Of a stretch of 64,000 nucleotides of DNA, positions 24,723 to 33,743 are shown piece after piece. Position 1 is the first letter of the stretch; each line of letters opens with the position of its first letter. The notes under the pieces were generated by a model that saw only the letters and a list, made by a program, of their open reading frames with translations, had not been told where the DNA came from and ran no database searches. The stretch lies in the NCBI RefSeq assembly GCF_049994905.1, contig NZ_CP188258.1, positions 682,001 through 746,000 of the forward strand, read 5' to 3'. The translations under genes and the position numbers were made by a program. The stretch comes from Diaminobutyricibacter sp049994905 (GTDB lineage: Bacteria; Actinomycetota; Actinomycetes; Actinomycetales; Microbacteriaceae).

Positions 24723-24792
24723 GTTCCGCTAGACTTGGCCCTTGTGTCGCCGCGAAACCCGCGGCAAACCCCCTATTCTTTGTGAGGTCTTT

Positions 24793-24891
24793 GTGGGTTC
24801 CGTAATCAAGAAGCGCCGCAAGCGTATGGCGAAGAAGAAGCACCGCAAGCTGCTTCGCAAGACGCGCCACCAGCGTCGCAACAAGAAGTAG
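24793..24891 (+). CDS. Small ribosomal subunit protein bS22
   Basis: A 32-residue very basic protein, MGSVIKKRRKRMAKKKHRKL followed by LRKTRHQRRNKK. It is nearly identical in style to the short actinobacterial 30S protein bS22 seen in mycobacterial ribosomes (AURKAIP1/COX24-like domain). The start is GTG at 24793. The upstream TATTCT (24774-24779) is a good -10. A strong intrinsic terminator follows the stop. Confidence 0.93.
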   Translation: MGSVIKKRRKRMAKKKHRKLLRKTRHQRRNKK

Positions 24892-24931
24892 AGCTTCGCG
24901 AGGGCTTTTCCTCGTCGCTGTACTGGTCGAG

Positions 24932-24963
24932 AGCGTCGGACCCTTCGGGTTCCGGCGCTTTTT
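24932..24963 (+). terminator. Rho-independent terminator after bS22
   Basis: AGCGTCGGACCC and GGTTCCGGCGCT pair at 10 of 12 positions around a TTCG tetraloop and run into TTTTT. It is the clearest classical intrinsic terminator of the window. Confidence 0.85.
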
Positions 24964-24981
24964 GCTTACTAAGCTGAACTC

Positions 24982-25245
24982 GTGCCCACAGTCGACCTGA
25001 CCCTGATCGGCAAGCCCGGCTGTCATCTCTGCGATGACGCCCGCGATGTCATCCGCTCGGTTGTCGCGGCCCTGCCCGACGGGTCCGCGCTGGTCTCGCT
25101 CTCAGAGCGGTCGATCCTCGACGACGCGCAGCTGCTCGAACGCTATGCCGACGAGATTCCCGTCGTCCTGATCGACGGCCGCATTCACACCTACTGGCGC
25201 GTCGACCCGGCGCGACTCCGTACCGCTCTTCTGGAGGCATCATGA
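24982..25245 (+). CDS. Glutaredoxin-like thioredoxin-fold protein
   Basis: An 87-residue protein of the glutaredoxin-like DUF836 type. The active-site motif is GCHLC (Cys14, Cys17), followed by DDARDVIRSVV, and the cis-proline loop is EIPVVLIDGR. It probably acts in thiol-disulfide exchange in the cytosol. GTG start with TAAGCT six bases upstream. It overlaps the next gene by 4 nt (ATGA). Confidence 0.88.
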   Translation: MPTVDLTLIGKPGCHLCDDARDVIRSVVAALPDGSALVSLSERSILDDAQLLERYADEIPVVLIDGRIHTYWRVDPARLRTALLEAS

Positions 25246-25541
25246 TCCGCCACGTCGTCACGTGGAAACTCGCTGCGACGGATGTCGCCGAGCGCGCCGA
25301 GCAGGCTGAGACGATGGCGCGCGGTCTGCGGTCGCTTCCGGCGTCCATTCCGGAGATCCGGAATCTCGAGGTCGGTGTGAACGTGCTGAATCCCGGATCG
25401 AATTTCCACCTCGTGCTGATCGCGGACTACGAGGATGAGGCTGCGCTGCAGCGCTACCAGGAGCATCCGGAGCACCAGAAGGTCGCCGCGTACATCCGCA
25501 CTGTGGTCGGGGATCGCTCGGCGGTCGACTTTCTCGTCTGA
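25242..25541 (+). CDS. Dabb-family (stress-responsive A/B barrel) protein
   Basis: A 99-residue Dabb-domain protein: IRHVVTWKL at the start, an LPASIPEIRNLEVGVNV middle and LVLIADYEDEAALQRYQEHPEHQKV are family features. These dimeric ferredoxin-like-fold proteins have diverse or unknown roles. It is translationally coupled to the glutaredoxin gene. A small hairpin CGATTGC/GCAATCG (25545-25561) follows the stop. Confidence 0.88.
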   Translation: MIRHVVTWKLAATDVAERAEQAETMARGLRSLPASIPEIRNLEVGVNVLNPGSNFHLVLIADYEDEAALQRYQEHPEHQKVAAYIRTVVGDRSAVDFLV

Positions 25542-25591
25542 CCTCGATTGCGATGCAATCGCCATAGCTCCAGCGCGCAGCGCGCAGCGCG

Positions 25592-26293
25592 TCAGACGAC
25601 CGGGCGCGCGTCGATCTCGGCGTCGGTGCGCCGGTAGTCCCGGATGAACGTCTCGCGCGCCGGCGCGTAGAGGGCCCGGATGAGCTCGGCGGTCCGTTCG
25701 CCGTCGCGGGCTTTCGCCGCCGCCGCGATTTCAGCGACCGCCGATGCGACGTCGGCGATCTCGAACGGCATCTGCCAGACCGTGACATACCGCAGCAACT
25801 GTGGGCTCAGCCCTTCGGCGGCCGTGAGCAGCACCGTATTGTCGGTCGATCGTTCGAACTCGATGAAGAAGTCGCGCAGGGCAGCGCCGAGTCCGGGCAG
25901 GTCGCCCGATTTGGCGAGCTTCGTCGCGGTCTTGCTGTGCTGTTGCAGACGGCCGATCGCCGCGGCATCCATAGAAGCGACGGATGTGCGTGCCGCGTAC
26001 TCGGCGAGGATCCCGGTCGCATAGATCGCCTCGTCGATCGCGCGGAGGTCGATCGGCGCGACCCGGGTGTACCGGTTGGGTGCGAGTTCGACGAGGCCGA
26101 TGTCGGCCAGTTTCATGAGCGCTTCGCGGACGGGCGTGCGCGAGACGCCCAGCCACGCGGTCAGTTTCTCGTCGAGGAGCACTTCGCCGGGCTCGAGCGT
26201 TCCGTCGATGATCGCCGTGTAGATGCGCTCGTAGACGACGTCGCGCAGCAGCCGGCGCTCGACCGGACGGGAGTGCTTGGTGGGCAGCGGCAT
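25592..26293 (-). CDS. GntR family regulator, FadR/FCD subfamily (second of a pair)
   Basis: A 233-residue regulator with an N-terminal GntR winged helix (VYERIYTAIIDGTLEPGEVLLDEKL, WLGVSRTPVREALMKLADIGLVEL) and an all-helical FCD-like ligand domain from about residue 90. It begins three bases after the stop of a second, similar GntR gene, so the two form an operon and arose by duplication. No metabolic gene is adjacent, so the ligand is unknown. Confidence 0.9.
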   Translation of the reverse strand: MPLPTKHSRPVERRLLRDVVYERIYTAIIDGTLEPGEVLLDEKLTAWLGVSRTPVREALMKLADIGLVELAPNRYTRVAPIDLRAIDEAIYATGILAEYAARTSVASMDAAAIGRLQQHSKTATKLAKSGDLPGLGAALRDFFIEFERSTDNTVLLTAAEGLSPQLLRYVTVWQMPFEIADVASAVAEIAAAAKARDGERTAELIRALYAPARETFIRDYRRTDAEIDARPVV

Positions 26294-26296
26294 GCC

Positions 26297-27037
26297 TCAG
26301 CCCGCCTTCTGCGCCGCAGCGCCGGCACGGGCGTCGGTGTCAGAGCCTGCGTCGCGGTCGTCGACGGTGTCGGCCAGGTCGTCAACGAGCGCGGTGAGCG
26401 CGATATCCCAGTAGCGCCTGACCCCGTCGGCCGCGGCATCCGGATCACCACGGTGTGAAGCGGCGACGATCTCACGGATGATGGGAGCGCCGAGCTCGAA
26501 ACCCCGCAACGACGGCGTGGCCTTCAAGGCCCGGCTGAGTTCGGGCACGTGCCTGGTCGACAGCCGCGCGATGGTCTTGTTGTCGAGCCGCCTGACGTAG
26601 ATGTTCAGGAGCGAGTCGGTGAGGTGGGATTGGCGCACGTCGTCGGAGACACCGTTGCGCGCATCCGCTTCGGCGCGTTCAGCGAACTCGTCGAGTTCCG
26701 CGAGGTCGCCCGCCGTCAGCAGCGGTACGGTGTCGCGCACGACGCTGACATAGATCGCGCCAAGCGTTTCGATGAGGGCCCGCAGCCGCGGGATGTCGAT
26801 CGGCGCCACGCGCGTGCGCTTCTGGGGGAGCACCTCGACCAGCCCCATTGCGGCGAGCTGGTTGAGTGCTTCACGCACCGGGGTTCGCGAGACCCCGACC
26901 CATTCTTCGATCTCCGAGTCGTGCAGTTGCTCGCCGGGCGCGAGATCGCCGTCGACGATCGCGTCGAGCAGGCGCAGAAAGACTTCGTCGCGGATGAGCC
27001 TGCGCGGTGTGACGCTCTCGGTCGTGGGCACAGGCAT
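26297..27037 (-). CDS. GntR family regulator, FadR/FCD subfamily (first of a pair)
   Basis: A 246-residue paralogue of the next protein: VFLRLLDAIVDGDLAPGEQL, WVGVSRTPVREALNQLAAMGLVEV and TRVAPIDIPRLRALIETLGAIY align along most of the length. It carries an acidic C-terminal tail (residues 220-246). The start ATG at 27037 has TAATAT six bases upstream, so this gene is probably leaderless and drives both regulators. The region TGCATGTATG around the start is a possible autoregulatory site. Confidence 0.9.
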   Translation of the reverse strand: MPVPTTESVTPRRLIRDEVFLRLLDAIVDGDLAPGEQLHDSEIEEWVGVSRTPVREALNQLAAMGLVEVLPQKRTRVAPIDIPRLRALIETLGAIYVSVVRDTVPLLTAGDLAELDEFAERAEADARNGVSDDVRQSHLTDSLLNIYVRRLDNKTIARLSTRHVPELSRALKATPSLRGFELGAPIIREIVAASHRGDPDAAADGVRRYWDIALTALVDDLADTVDDRDAGSDTDARAGAAAQKAG

Positions 27038-27115
27038 ACATGCATATTACAGCCGGGCCTTGCGGACGGCCCCTGACCTCGCCCGGAGCCGAGGTCAGGG
27101 CCGGATCTCCGGTGG

Positions 27116-27514
27116 CTACGACTGGGTGTAGAGGTTGCTGCCGAGTGCCTTCGCCTTGAGGGCGTCGAACTCGCCCTGGGAGATCACTCCGGTGTCGAGC
27201 AGCTGCTTCGCCTTGGCGATGTCCTCGGCGGGCGAGGTCGTGGCGACGGCGCGGATGTGGTCGTCGACCTGGGCGCGGGCCTGGCCGGCCGCTTCGGCCT
27301 GGCGCTCGGCCATCCCCCGCCCACGGGCGACCAGGTAGACGAGGGCGGTGATGAACGGCGCGAAGACCAGGAAGATGATCCAGACCGCCTTCCACCACCC
27401 GCTCAGCTTGTGGTCGCGGAACAGGTCGCCGATGATCGCGAACAACGCGAACAGGTACGCGACGAACGCGAAGCTCCAGAAGAAGATCCAGACGATGTTC
27501 CAGAAGTTGTTCAT
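27116..27514 (-). CDS. Membrane protein with PLDc_N-like and SHOCT domains
   Basis: A 132-residue protein with two membrane segments (about 4-28 and 40-62; KLSGWWKAVWIIFLVFAPFITALVYLVARGRGM is the PLD-nuclease N-terminal type). A SHOCT motif stands at the C-terminus (AKAKQLLDTGVISQGEFDALKAKAL). SHOCT domains are short oligomerisation motifs. Function unknown; it is a common small actinobacterial membrane protein. Confidence 0.8.
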   Translation of the reverse strand: MNNFWNIVWIFFWSFAFVAYLFALFAIIGDLFRDHKLSGWWKAVWIIFLVFAPFITALVYLVARGRGMAERQAEAAGQARAQVDDHIRAVATTSPAEDIAKAKQLLDTGVISQGEFDALKAKALGSNLYTQS

Positions 27515-27671
27515 GTGATCGTCCTTTCGACGGTCGGCGCACCACCCTGGCCGCCTCGTATGGACAAGTTAGCGCGTCAGGGCACGCCACCGACAGGGCT
27601 ATCTGTCGACACGGAGCGTCGCGATGGTGGGCGCCACGGGTCGAGGCCACATGCCGGGGTAGGCTGACGCC

Positions 27672-29598
27672 ATGACCGCCCAGCTTCCGCCCCGGGTGTG
27701 GGCGGGGCGCGGGGTGTTCGGGTGGATTCTGATGGTCGCGGGCGTGATCGTCGGCGCCGTGCTCGCGCTCGCAGCCGGCATCGTTCTGGTCGTCCTCGCT
27801 GTCGTCGTCTGGCTCGTCTGGCTGGCGATCTGGCTGGTCGGCTACGTCTGGGCCTGGATCTGGTTCGCAGGGCAGCGGATGCGCCGGGTCGAGTATCCGT
27901 TCGTGGTCCCGCCCCCGGTGTCGCGGCGCAACCGGTCAGACGTCTTCAGCTCGTCCTACCTGAGCGGAGCTCCGCGTCTCGTCGGTGCGGCCGCCCGGCT
28001 TGCCGGCTTCCTGCTCGGGCCGCTCGCGCTCGTGGCGACAGTGGCGGGCACCATCGCACCGCGCTGGCGGGCGCGGCCGTACTTCGCGGTCTTCACGCTC
28101 CGGGGGATCCTCGCGAAGGCGGTCGGTCTGGGTCGGCGCCGCGGCTGGCTGATCGACGGGCACGACCCTGCGGTGCAGACGCTCGACGACTTCCTCGTCG
28201 TCGCGTTTCCCCAGATCGCCGACTTCGTGCGCTGGTGGCGTGATCCGGATGCGCCGGTCGACTACGTCCCGTCGCCCGGCCTGCACGACGCGACGGCCGA
28301 CCAGCTCGGGCTGCAGCTCGGCGCCTACCCCGACCCGCTCGGGTTTCCGGGCCTCGCGGCGGGCGCGATGCGGCGCAGGCAGATCACGGGCTATCGCGAC
28401 CTGCTCGTCAGCCAGCGGGAGATCGACGACATGTGCGACCCCGATCTCGACGATCGCAACGAGGTCGGCGTCGTCCGCATCTCGTCGCGCGTGACGGCAG
28501 ATGGCATCCGGCACTGGCTCGTGCAGTTCCCGAGCACCAAGTCGTGGCATCCCCGGGCCGGCGTCGCGCCGAACGATCTCACCGCAGACCTGGTCATCGG
28601 CGCGGAACGCGAGCCGACCATGACCCGCGCTGCGATAGCGGCCATGTCGTTCGCCGGCATTGCGGCGGGCGAGCCCGTCATGCTCGCCGGCTTCAGCCTC
28701 GGGGGAATGGTGGCCGCACAGGTCGCGACGCGGGCGGCCAGACACGGGTTCAACGTGACGCATCTCGTGACGGCCGGTGCGCCGCTCGGCCGGGTGGTCG
28801 TCCCCGACGGCATCCGCGTGCTGGCGCTCGAGCACGTGCTCGACATCGTTCCGCGCATTCGAGGGGCGGGAGAACCCGGTCGATGGTGGCGGGGCCGGCG
28901 CCGCGACTCCGGCGTGGCTCACCGTGAAGGCGGGTCCGCCGCTGCCGGGAGGGTTCCGGCTGGGAGTCCTGCACCAGTCGACGGCGTACGCCGATACGGC
29001 TGGAGTGGTCGAGGCGGACCCGCCGGGGCCGCAGGTCGCCGAAGCGCTCGGCGAGCTGAGTGCGTTCTTCGGACCGGGCCAGCGCCTCGTCGACTATGCG
29101 GTGCTGCGCGAAGGCGCGTATGCGGTGCAGTCGTCCGTGCCGTTCTATCTGCACAGCACGGTCGAGGAAGGGATCACGCGGGGGAGCCTGCGCACGACCC
29201 TCCGGCGCCTGCCCGGCGTGATCGCGGTCGACATCTATGAGTCACGCGCCGGATTCGCCACGACCATCCTGTGGAACGCCGACGTGCTCGTGCGCAGCCT
29301 GAGGCCGTGGTTCACGCAAGTGGAGCGGTTCGCCGTCTACCGCGGGCTCCTGTCCCTGCTGAAACGGCGCCGCGCGGTCGGCCTCCACTTTCGGCTCCAG
29401 GCCAAGGAGACACCCGGCGTCACCTGGGAGGCGACGGTACAGCGGATGCCCGACGGCCGGTGGCGCGAAGTGATCGACGTCGCCTTCGACACCGCGGAAG
29501 CGGAACGCGAGTTCCTTCCCGTGCTGCTGCCCGACGGATGGGCGTCGACCGTCACCTACTATCCGCCGAACGCGTTCCAGCCCGTTCGCACACGCTGA
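27672..29598 (+). pseudogene. Lipase-like alpha/beta hydrolase membrane protein with a frameshift
   Basis: Two overlapping frames together form one protein of about 640 residues. The first part starts with a long hydrophobic region (about 15-65) and includes the nucleophile elbow MLAGFSLGGMVAAQ. It reads LDIVPR at 28842-28856 and then loses sense. The second frame continues with EGRENPVDGGG to a normal end at 29598. Removing one T at 28858/28859 (CGCATTCGAGGGG to CGCATCGAGGGG) restores VPRIEGRENPVDG in a single frame. It is either a recent +1 mutation or a sequencing error. The intact protein would be a membrane-anchored serine hydrolase of unknown substrate. TAGGCT lies six bases before the ATG. 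Confidence 0.75.
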
Positions 29599-29628
29599 CC
29601 GCTGCAGTCCGTTCCGTTTTCGCGCTCG

Positions 29629-30252
29629 TCAGATCGACGCCGTGTCGTCGTCGATCATCGCGTCTCCGCCATGACTGTGCAGCGAGCGTGCGTAGCGCTC
29701 GGTGAGTTCCACCATGAACGGGCGATCGATGGCCATCGGGTCGATCCCGAACACGTATCCCGCGAAGTCGAGGGGGCGCTGCAGTTCCCAGATCTGCTCG
29801 TGCTGGTCAGGAGGGAGGATTCGCGCCGGGTCGCCGACAGCCACCCAGCCGATCGGCACGGTTGCGTCGTCGGGAAGTGAGGTGCGGAGGTGCACGATGG
29901 CGTCGATGCGCACTTCTGAGCCGGTGCCGAGGTGCGCACCGTTGAAGACCCGGGCGCCGGTGGCGACGAAGACCTCGCTGTCGATCGTGGCTCCCACGAC
30001 GTAGGTGTGAGGCCCGATGAGGGAGTGGTCTCCGATGCTCACCGGATTCTGCCGCGTGGAGCGGATGACCGCGTTCTCCATCACGATGACGTACTCGCCC
30101 AGCCGGATCGGGCCGCCCTCGTCGGTGAGGACGGCTCCGAACAGGATGCGGCAGTGCGGCCCGATCTCGACGTCGCCGCTCAGGACTGCGGTCGGAGCGA
30201 CATACGCCGTGGGGTGGACCCGCGGACGCGCCCCTCTGTGTTCGATCTCCAT
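29629..30252 (-). CDS. Gamma-carbonic-anhydrase-like hexapeptide-repeat protein
   Basis: A 207-residue left-handed beta-helix protein (hexapeptide repeats from about residue 12 to 140: VHPTAYVAPTAVLSGDVEIG, IGDHSLIGPHTYVVGATI). It resembles the YrdA/PaaY/gamma-carbonic anhydrase group. In true enzymes three histidines bind zinc; here one His at about 102 (IGPHTYV) is visible but the other two typical positions are not clear. The enzymatic activity is therefore uncertain. The C-terminal 60 residues form a helical extension. TACGGT six bases upstream of ATG. Confidence 0.8.
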   Translation of the reverse strand: MEIEHRGARPRVHPTAYVAPTAVLSGDVEIGPHCRILFGAVLTDEGGPIRLGEYVIVMENAVIRSTRQNPVSIGDHSLIGPHTYVVGATIDSEVFVATGARVFNGAHLGTGSEVRIDAIVHLRTSLPDDATVPIGWVAVGDPARILPPDQHEQIWELQRPLDFAGYVFGIDPMAIDRPFMVELTERYARSLHSHGGDAMIDDDTASI

Positions 30253-30306
30253 GCGGTCACCGTATCGCGAGGTCAGGCTGGTGCTGCGGGGTCGCGTCGA
30301 CCCCGG

Positions 30307-31512
30307 TCAGCGGCTGAGGATGAGCGCATCGCCCTGGCCTCCGCCTCCGCAGAGTGCGACGGCCGCACGGCCGGATCCACGGCGGTTCAGCTCGTGCGCC
30401 GCGTGGACGACGAGACGGGCTCCGGATGCGCCGATCGGGTGACCGAGTGCAATAGCCCCACCGTGGATGTTGACCACTTCGTGGTCGAGCCCGAGGTCGG
30501 CCATGGACTGGAGCGCGACGGCGGCGAACGCCTCGTTGATCTCGACGAAGTCGAGGTCGGATGTGGTCAGTCCCGCCTTCGCCAACGCTGCGGCGATCGC
30601 GTGGGACGGTTGCGAGTGCAGCGAATTGTCCGGGCCCGCCACCTGCGCGTTCGCCCCGAGGACTGCCAGCCACGGGAGCCCCCGCCGCTCGGCGTTCTCC
30701 CTGCTGGTCAGCACCACCGCTGCGGCTCCGTCGCTGAGCGGCGACGAGTTGCCCGCGGTCAGCGTGCCGTCGTCGGCGAAGCTCGGGCGGAGCCGGCCGA
30801 GCACGTCGGCCGTCGAGTCAGGACGCACGCCTTCGTCGGCGTCGATGACGACCGGATCGCCCTTGCGCTGGGGGATGACGACGGGAGCGATCTCTGCGGC
30901 GAAGATGCCGGAGGCCGCCGCCGCACCTGCTCGCCGGTGGGACGCGGCCGAGAACTCGTCCTGCGCTTCGCGGGTCAGGCCGAGCTTCGACGTGTACCGC
31001 TCGGTGGATGCGCCCATCGAGTCGCCGTCGAATGCGTCGGTGAGGCCGTCGTGCGCGGCGGAGTCCAGCGCGGTGATCGAACCGTACGACCACCCCAGGC
31101 GGGAGCCGGGAAGGACGTGCGGGGCGTTCGTCATCGACTCCTGGCCCCCTGCGACGACGACCTCGGCCTCGCCGGACCGGATGAGCCGTGCTGCGTCGAT
31201 GATCGCCGCGAGCCCGGAGAGGCATACCTTGTTGATGGTGACCGTCGGAACCTGCCAGCCGAGTCCTGCGGCGATCGAGGTCTGGCGGGCGGGATTCTGG
31301 CCGGCCCCGGCCTGGAGCACGTGGCCGAAGATGAGCGCGTCGACATCGGCGGCGCCGATCGCGCCTGCGCCACCGGTTCCGAGCCGTTCGAGCGCGGCCC
31401 GCACGGCGATGGCGCCGAGGTCGACAGCACGGAGCGAGGAGAGGCCGCCTGTGATCTTGCCCTGCGGTGTGCGTGCAGCGGACAGGATGACGACGTCAGT
31501 GTTGGCGGTCAT
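30307..31512 (-). CDS. Acetyl-CoA C-acetyltransferase (thiolase)
   Basis: A 401-residue thiolase. The acyl-accepting Cys97 is in KVCLSGLAA, the His/Cys pair is in GHPIGASGAR and LCGGGGQGDA, and the EINEAFAAVAL motif is intact. It condenses or cleaves acetoacetyl-CoA or longer 3-ketoacyl-CoA; the sequence is closer to the biosynthetic/AtoB type. The start ATG at 31512 follows GAAGGAG; 26 earlier in-frame codons are unrelated. No other beta-oxidation genes are next to it. Confidence 0.92.
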   Translation of the reverse strand: MTANTDVVILSAARTPQGKITGGLSSLRAVDLGAIAVRAALERLGTGGAGAIGAADVDALIFGHVLQAGAGQNPARQTSIAAGLGWQVPTVTINKVCLSGLAAIIDAARLIRSGEAEVVVAGGQESMTNAPHVLPGSRLGWSYGSITALDSAAHDGLTDAFDGDSMGASTERYTSKLGLTREAQDEFSAASHRRAGAAAASGIFAAEIAPVVIPQRKGDPVVIDADEGVRPDSTADVLGRLRPSFADDGTLTAGNSSPLSDGAAAVVLTSRENAERRGLPWLAVLGANAQVAGPDNSLHSQPSHAIAAALAKAGLTTSDLDFVEINEAFAAVALQSMADLGLDHEVVNIHGGAIALGHPIGASGARLVVHAAHELNRRGSGRAAVALCGGGGQGDALILSR

Positions 31513-31596
31513 GGGCGACTCCTTCGTGGCCTGGAACGGCGGCTCGTGGCCGCACCCTTCCACGATCTCACACCCGGGAGTGCGTCGCACGCCAAC

Positions 31597-31621
31597 TCAT
31601 CCACAGGTCAGTTTGTCCACA
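31597..31621 (+). promoter_or_regulatory. Two DnaA-box-like sites upstream of radC
   Basis: TCATCCACA (31597-31605) and TTGTCCACA (31613-31621) resemble the actinobacterial DnaA box TTGTCCACA and are 16 bp apart in the same orientation. The second is part of a 17-bp stretch, GTTTGTCCACAGATTTC, that recurs at 52224-52240. Confidence 0.35.
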
Positions 31622-31671
31622 GATTTCAGTCGGGATCACTGCCTCGCGCGACGCCCTCCTAGCGTGGAGGG

Positions 31672-32346
31672 ATGTTCGACGAGGAGGAAGATAATGAGCC
31701 GCTCGATGCCGTTCCGCCCCATGACCGGCCTCGTGAGAGGCTGCGCCGGCTCGGCCCGGGAGTGCTCACCGACGAAGAGATCCTCGCGCTGGTGCTCGGC
31801 ACCGGGCAACCTGGCCGCAGCGTGCTCGCGACCGCGCGTTCGATCCTGCGGCAGACCGGTGGCTTCAGTGGGCTCGCAGCCATGGACGTCACCCGCCTCG
31901 AACGGCTGCCGGGAATCGGACCCGCAATGGCCGGCAGGCTTACGGCGACCCTTGAAATCTGGCGACGCGCCGGCACGACGTCGGCGTGGTCGCCGCTCGT
32001 CGATGACGAGGCGACATCCCGGATCGTCCTGCCAGAACTCGCTCATCGCTCGACCGAGCGTTTCGTCGTGGTGGTCGCCGACCGCGCACTGCGTCCGCTC
32101 GAGGTCGTCTTCGTGCGCGACGGCGGAGACATTCCCGTGCAGGTCGAGCCGAGCGAAGTCCTGCAGTCCGTGCTCACGAGAGGCGGCAGGTCCTTCGCCG
32201 TCGCTCACAACCATCCGAACGGGGCGCTCGAGCCGAGCGTCGCCGATATGGCTGTCACCAGGCGGCTCGGAGCGGGAGCCGCGACCATCGGCCTCCGGTT
32301 CCTTGGGCACATCCTCGTCGCGGGCTCGGAATGGATGCGCCTCTGA
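31672..32346 (+). CDS. radC: RadC/JAB-domain protein
   Basis: A 224-residue RadC-family protein. An N-terminal helix-hairpin-helix (GGFSGLAAMDVTRLERLPGIG, about 62-82) and a C-terminal MPN+/JAB domain with HNHPNGALEPSVADM (about 181-195) are present, giving the metal-binding HxH...D set. The cellular role of RadC is uncertain; association with DNA repair is historic and disputed. Start ATG has GGAGG just upstream. The upstream region holds two DnaA-box-like sites. Confidence 0.92.
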   Translation: MFDEEEDNEPLDAVPPHDRPRERLRRLGPGVLTDEEILALVLGTGQPGRSVLATARSILRQTGGFSGLAAMDVTRLERLPGIGPAMAGRLTATLEIWRRAGTTSAWSPLVDDEATSRIVLPELAHRSTERFVVVVADRALRPLEVVFVRDGGDIPVQVEPSEVLQSVLTRGGRSFAVAHNHPNGALEPSVADMAVTRRLGAGAATIGLRFLGHILVAGSEWMRL

Positions 32347-32347
32347 A

Positions 32348-33682
32348 CTAGGGAAGAAGGCGGGTCGGTCCGCGGAAGAGGTACGTCGTCTCGCGCAGGT
32401 TCGACAGGTGCAGCATCAGCATCAGCACGCGGGCGAGTCCCATTCCGAATCCGCCGTGAGGCGGCACTCCGTAGCGGAAGAAGTCGAGGTAGAACTCGAG
32501 CTCCTCGGGGTCCAGCCCCTTCTCGCGAGCCTGCGCCTCGAGAATCTCGATGCGGTGTTCGCGCTGTGCCCCCGTGGAGATCTCCACGCCGTTGAAGATG
32601 AGGTCGTAGCTGTTCGTCAGCGTCACGTCGTCTGCATGGCGCATGTGGTAGAACGGCCGGATGCTCGAGGCGTAGTCGGTCAGAAAGACGAACTCGTGGT
32701 CGAAGACCTCCTTCACATACGCAGAGATCTGGCGCTCGCCCTCGGGGTCCATGTCGTCGTCGTGCCGCGGCACCTCATAGCCGCGCTCGGCGACGATGCG
32801 CTTCGCCTCGGCGAGGGGAATGCGGGGGAACGGAGTTGCCGGAACTACGACCTCCACGCCGAAGAGCTCCCTGATCTGCTCACCGTGCTTCTCTTTGACG
32901 GCGGTGAAGCCCGCCACGATGAGGTCTTCGTGCAGCTTCATGACGTCTTCGTGGCTGTCGATCCAGCTGATCTCGCTGTCGACGCTGGTGAACTCCGTCG
33001 CGTGGCGGCTCGTGAAGCTGGGGTCGGCGCGGAACGCAGGCCCGACCTCGAAGATCTTGCCGAATCCGGCCGACTGCGCCATCTGCTTGAAGAACTGCGG
33101 GCTCTGCGCGAGGTACGCCTTGGTCTCGAAATACCCGACCTCGAAGAGCTCGGCGCGCGACTCGCTGGCGCTCGCCATCAGCTTGGGGGTGTGGAGCTCG
33201 ATGAAGTCGTTGGCGACCCAGTACTGGCGCATCGCGTGCTCGAAAGTCGTCTGGATGCGAAAGATCAAGAGGTGCTTCGGCTCGCGCAGGTCGAGGAAAC
33301 GCCAGTCCATGCGCTTGTCGATGCCGCTGTCGGCGGCGATCGGCGTCTCGGGCACCGAAGCCGTCTCGACGACCAGCGACGAGAGCTTGATCTCGATGCC
33401 ACCGAGCTTGACGCGCTCATCGTGCTTGAGCTCGCCGCTGGCGACGACGAAGGTGCCCTGCGAGAGGCCGGAGATGGTCGTGGCGGGTTCGTCGGCGACC
33501 ACGGCACCGTCGGCATCCGTCGTACGCGGGTTCACCAGCTGAACGGCGCCGGACTCGTCGCGAAGCACGACGAACTGCACCTTTTTCTGGTCCCGCACAG
33601 TATCGACCCACCCCGCAACGGTGACGGGTCCGTCGGGAAGGGCGGACAAGTTCTTGATCAAAACGCGTGCGGTCACAGCCAT
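32348..33682 (-). CDS. aspS: Aspartate-tRNA ligase, archaeal/non-discriminating type
   Basis: A 444-residue class II aminoacyl-tRNA synthetase. An N-terminal OB-fold anticodon domain (about 5-105, VTVAGWVDTVRDQKKVQFVVLRD) is followed by the catalytic core with motif 2 (VGPAFRADPSFTSRHATEFT) and motif 3 (GGFGMGLARVLMLML). It lacks the bacterial GAD insertion and is of the shorter archaeal type, which is often non-discriminating and also charges tRNA-Asn. A TTG immediately precedes the ATG chosen here; either start is possible. It is convergent with radC, with a single base between the stops. Confidence 0.93.
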   Translation of the reverse strand: MAVTARVLIKNLSALPDGPVTVAGWVDTVRDQKKVQFVVLRDESGAVQLVNPRTTDADGAVVADEPATTISGLSQGTFVVASGELKHDERVKLGGIEIKLSSLVVETASVPETPIAADSGIDKRMDWRFLDLREPKHLLIFRIQTTFEHAMRQYWVANDFIELHTPKLMASASESRAELFEVGYFETKAYLAQSPQFFKQMAQSAGFGKIFEVGPAFRADPSFTSRHATEFTSVDSEISWIDSHEDVMKLHEDLIVAGFTAVKEKHGEQIRELFGVEVVVPATPFPRIPLAEAKRIVAERGYEVPRHDDDMDPEGERQISAYVKEVFDHEFVFLTDYASSIRPFYHMRHADDVTLTNSYDLIFNGVEISTGAQREHRIEILEAQAREKGLDPEELEFYLDFFRYGVPPHGGFGMGLARVLMLMLHLSNLRETTYLFRGPTRLLP

Positions 33683-33743
33683 CAAGCCTACCGCCCGGCC
33701 GTTCCCGGCGAATTCAAGGGAAAGCCCTCCGTAGACTGGGGTC

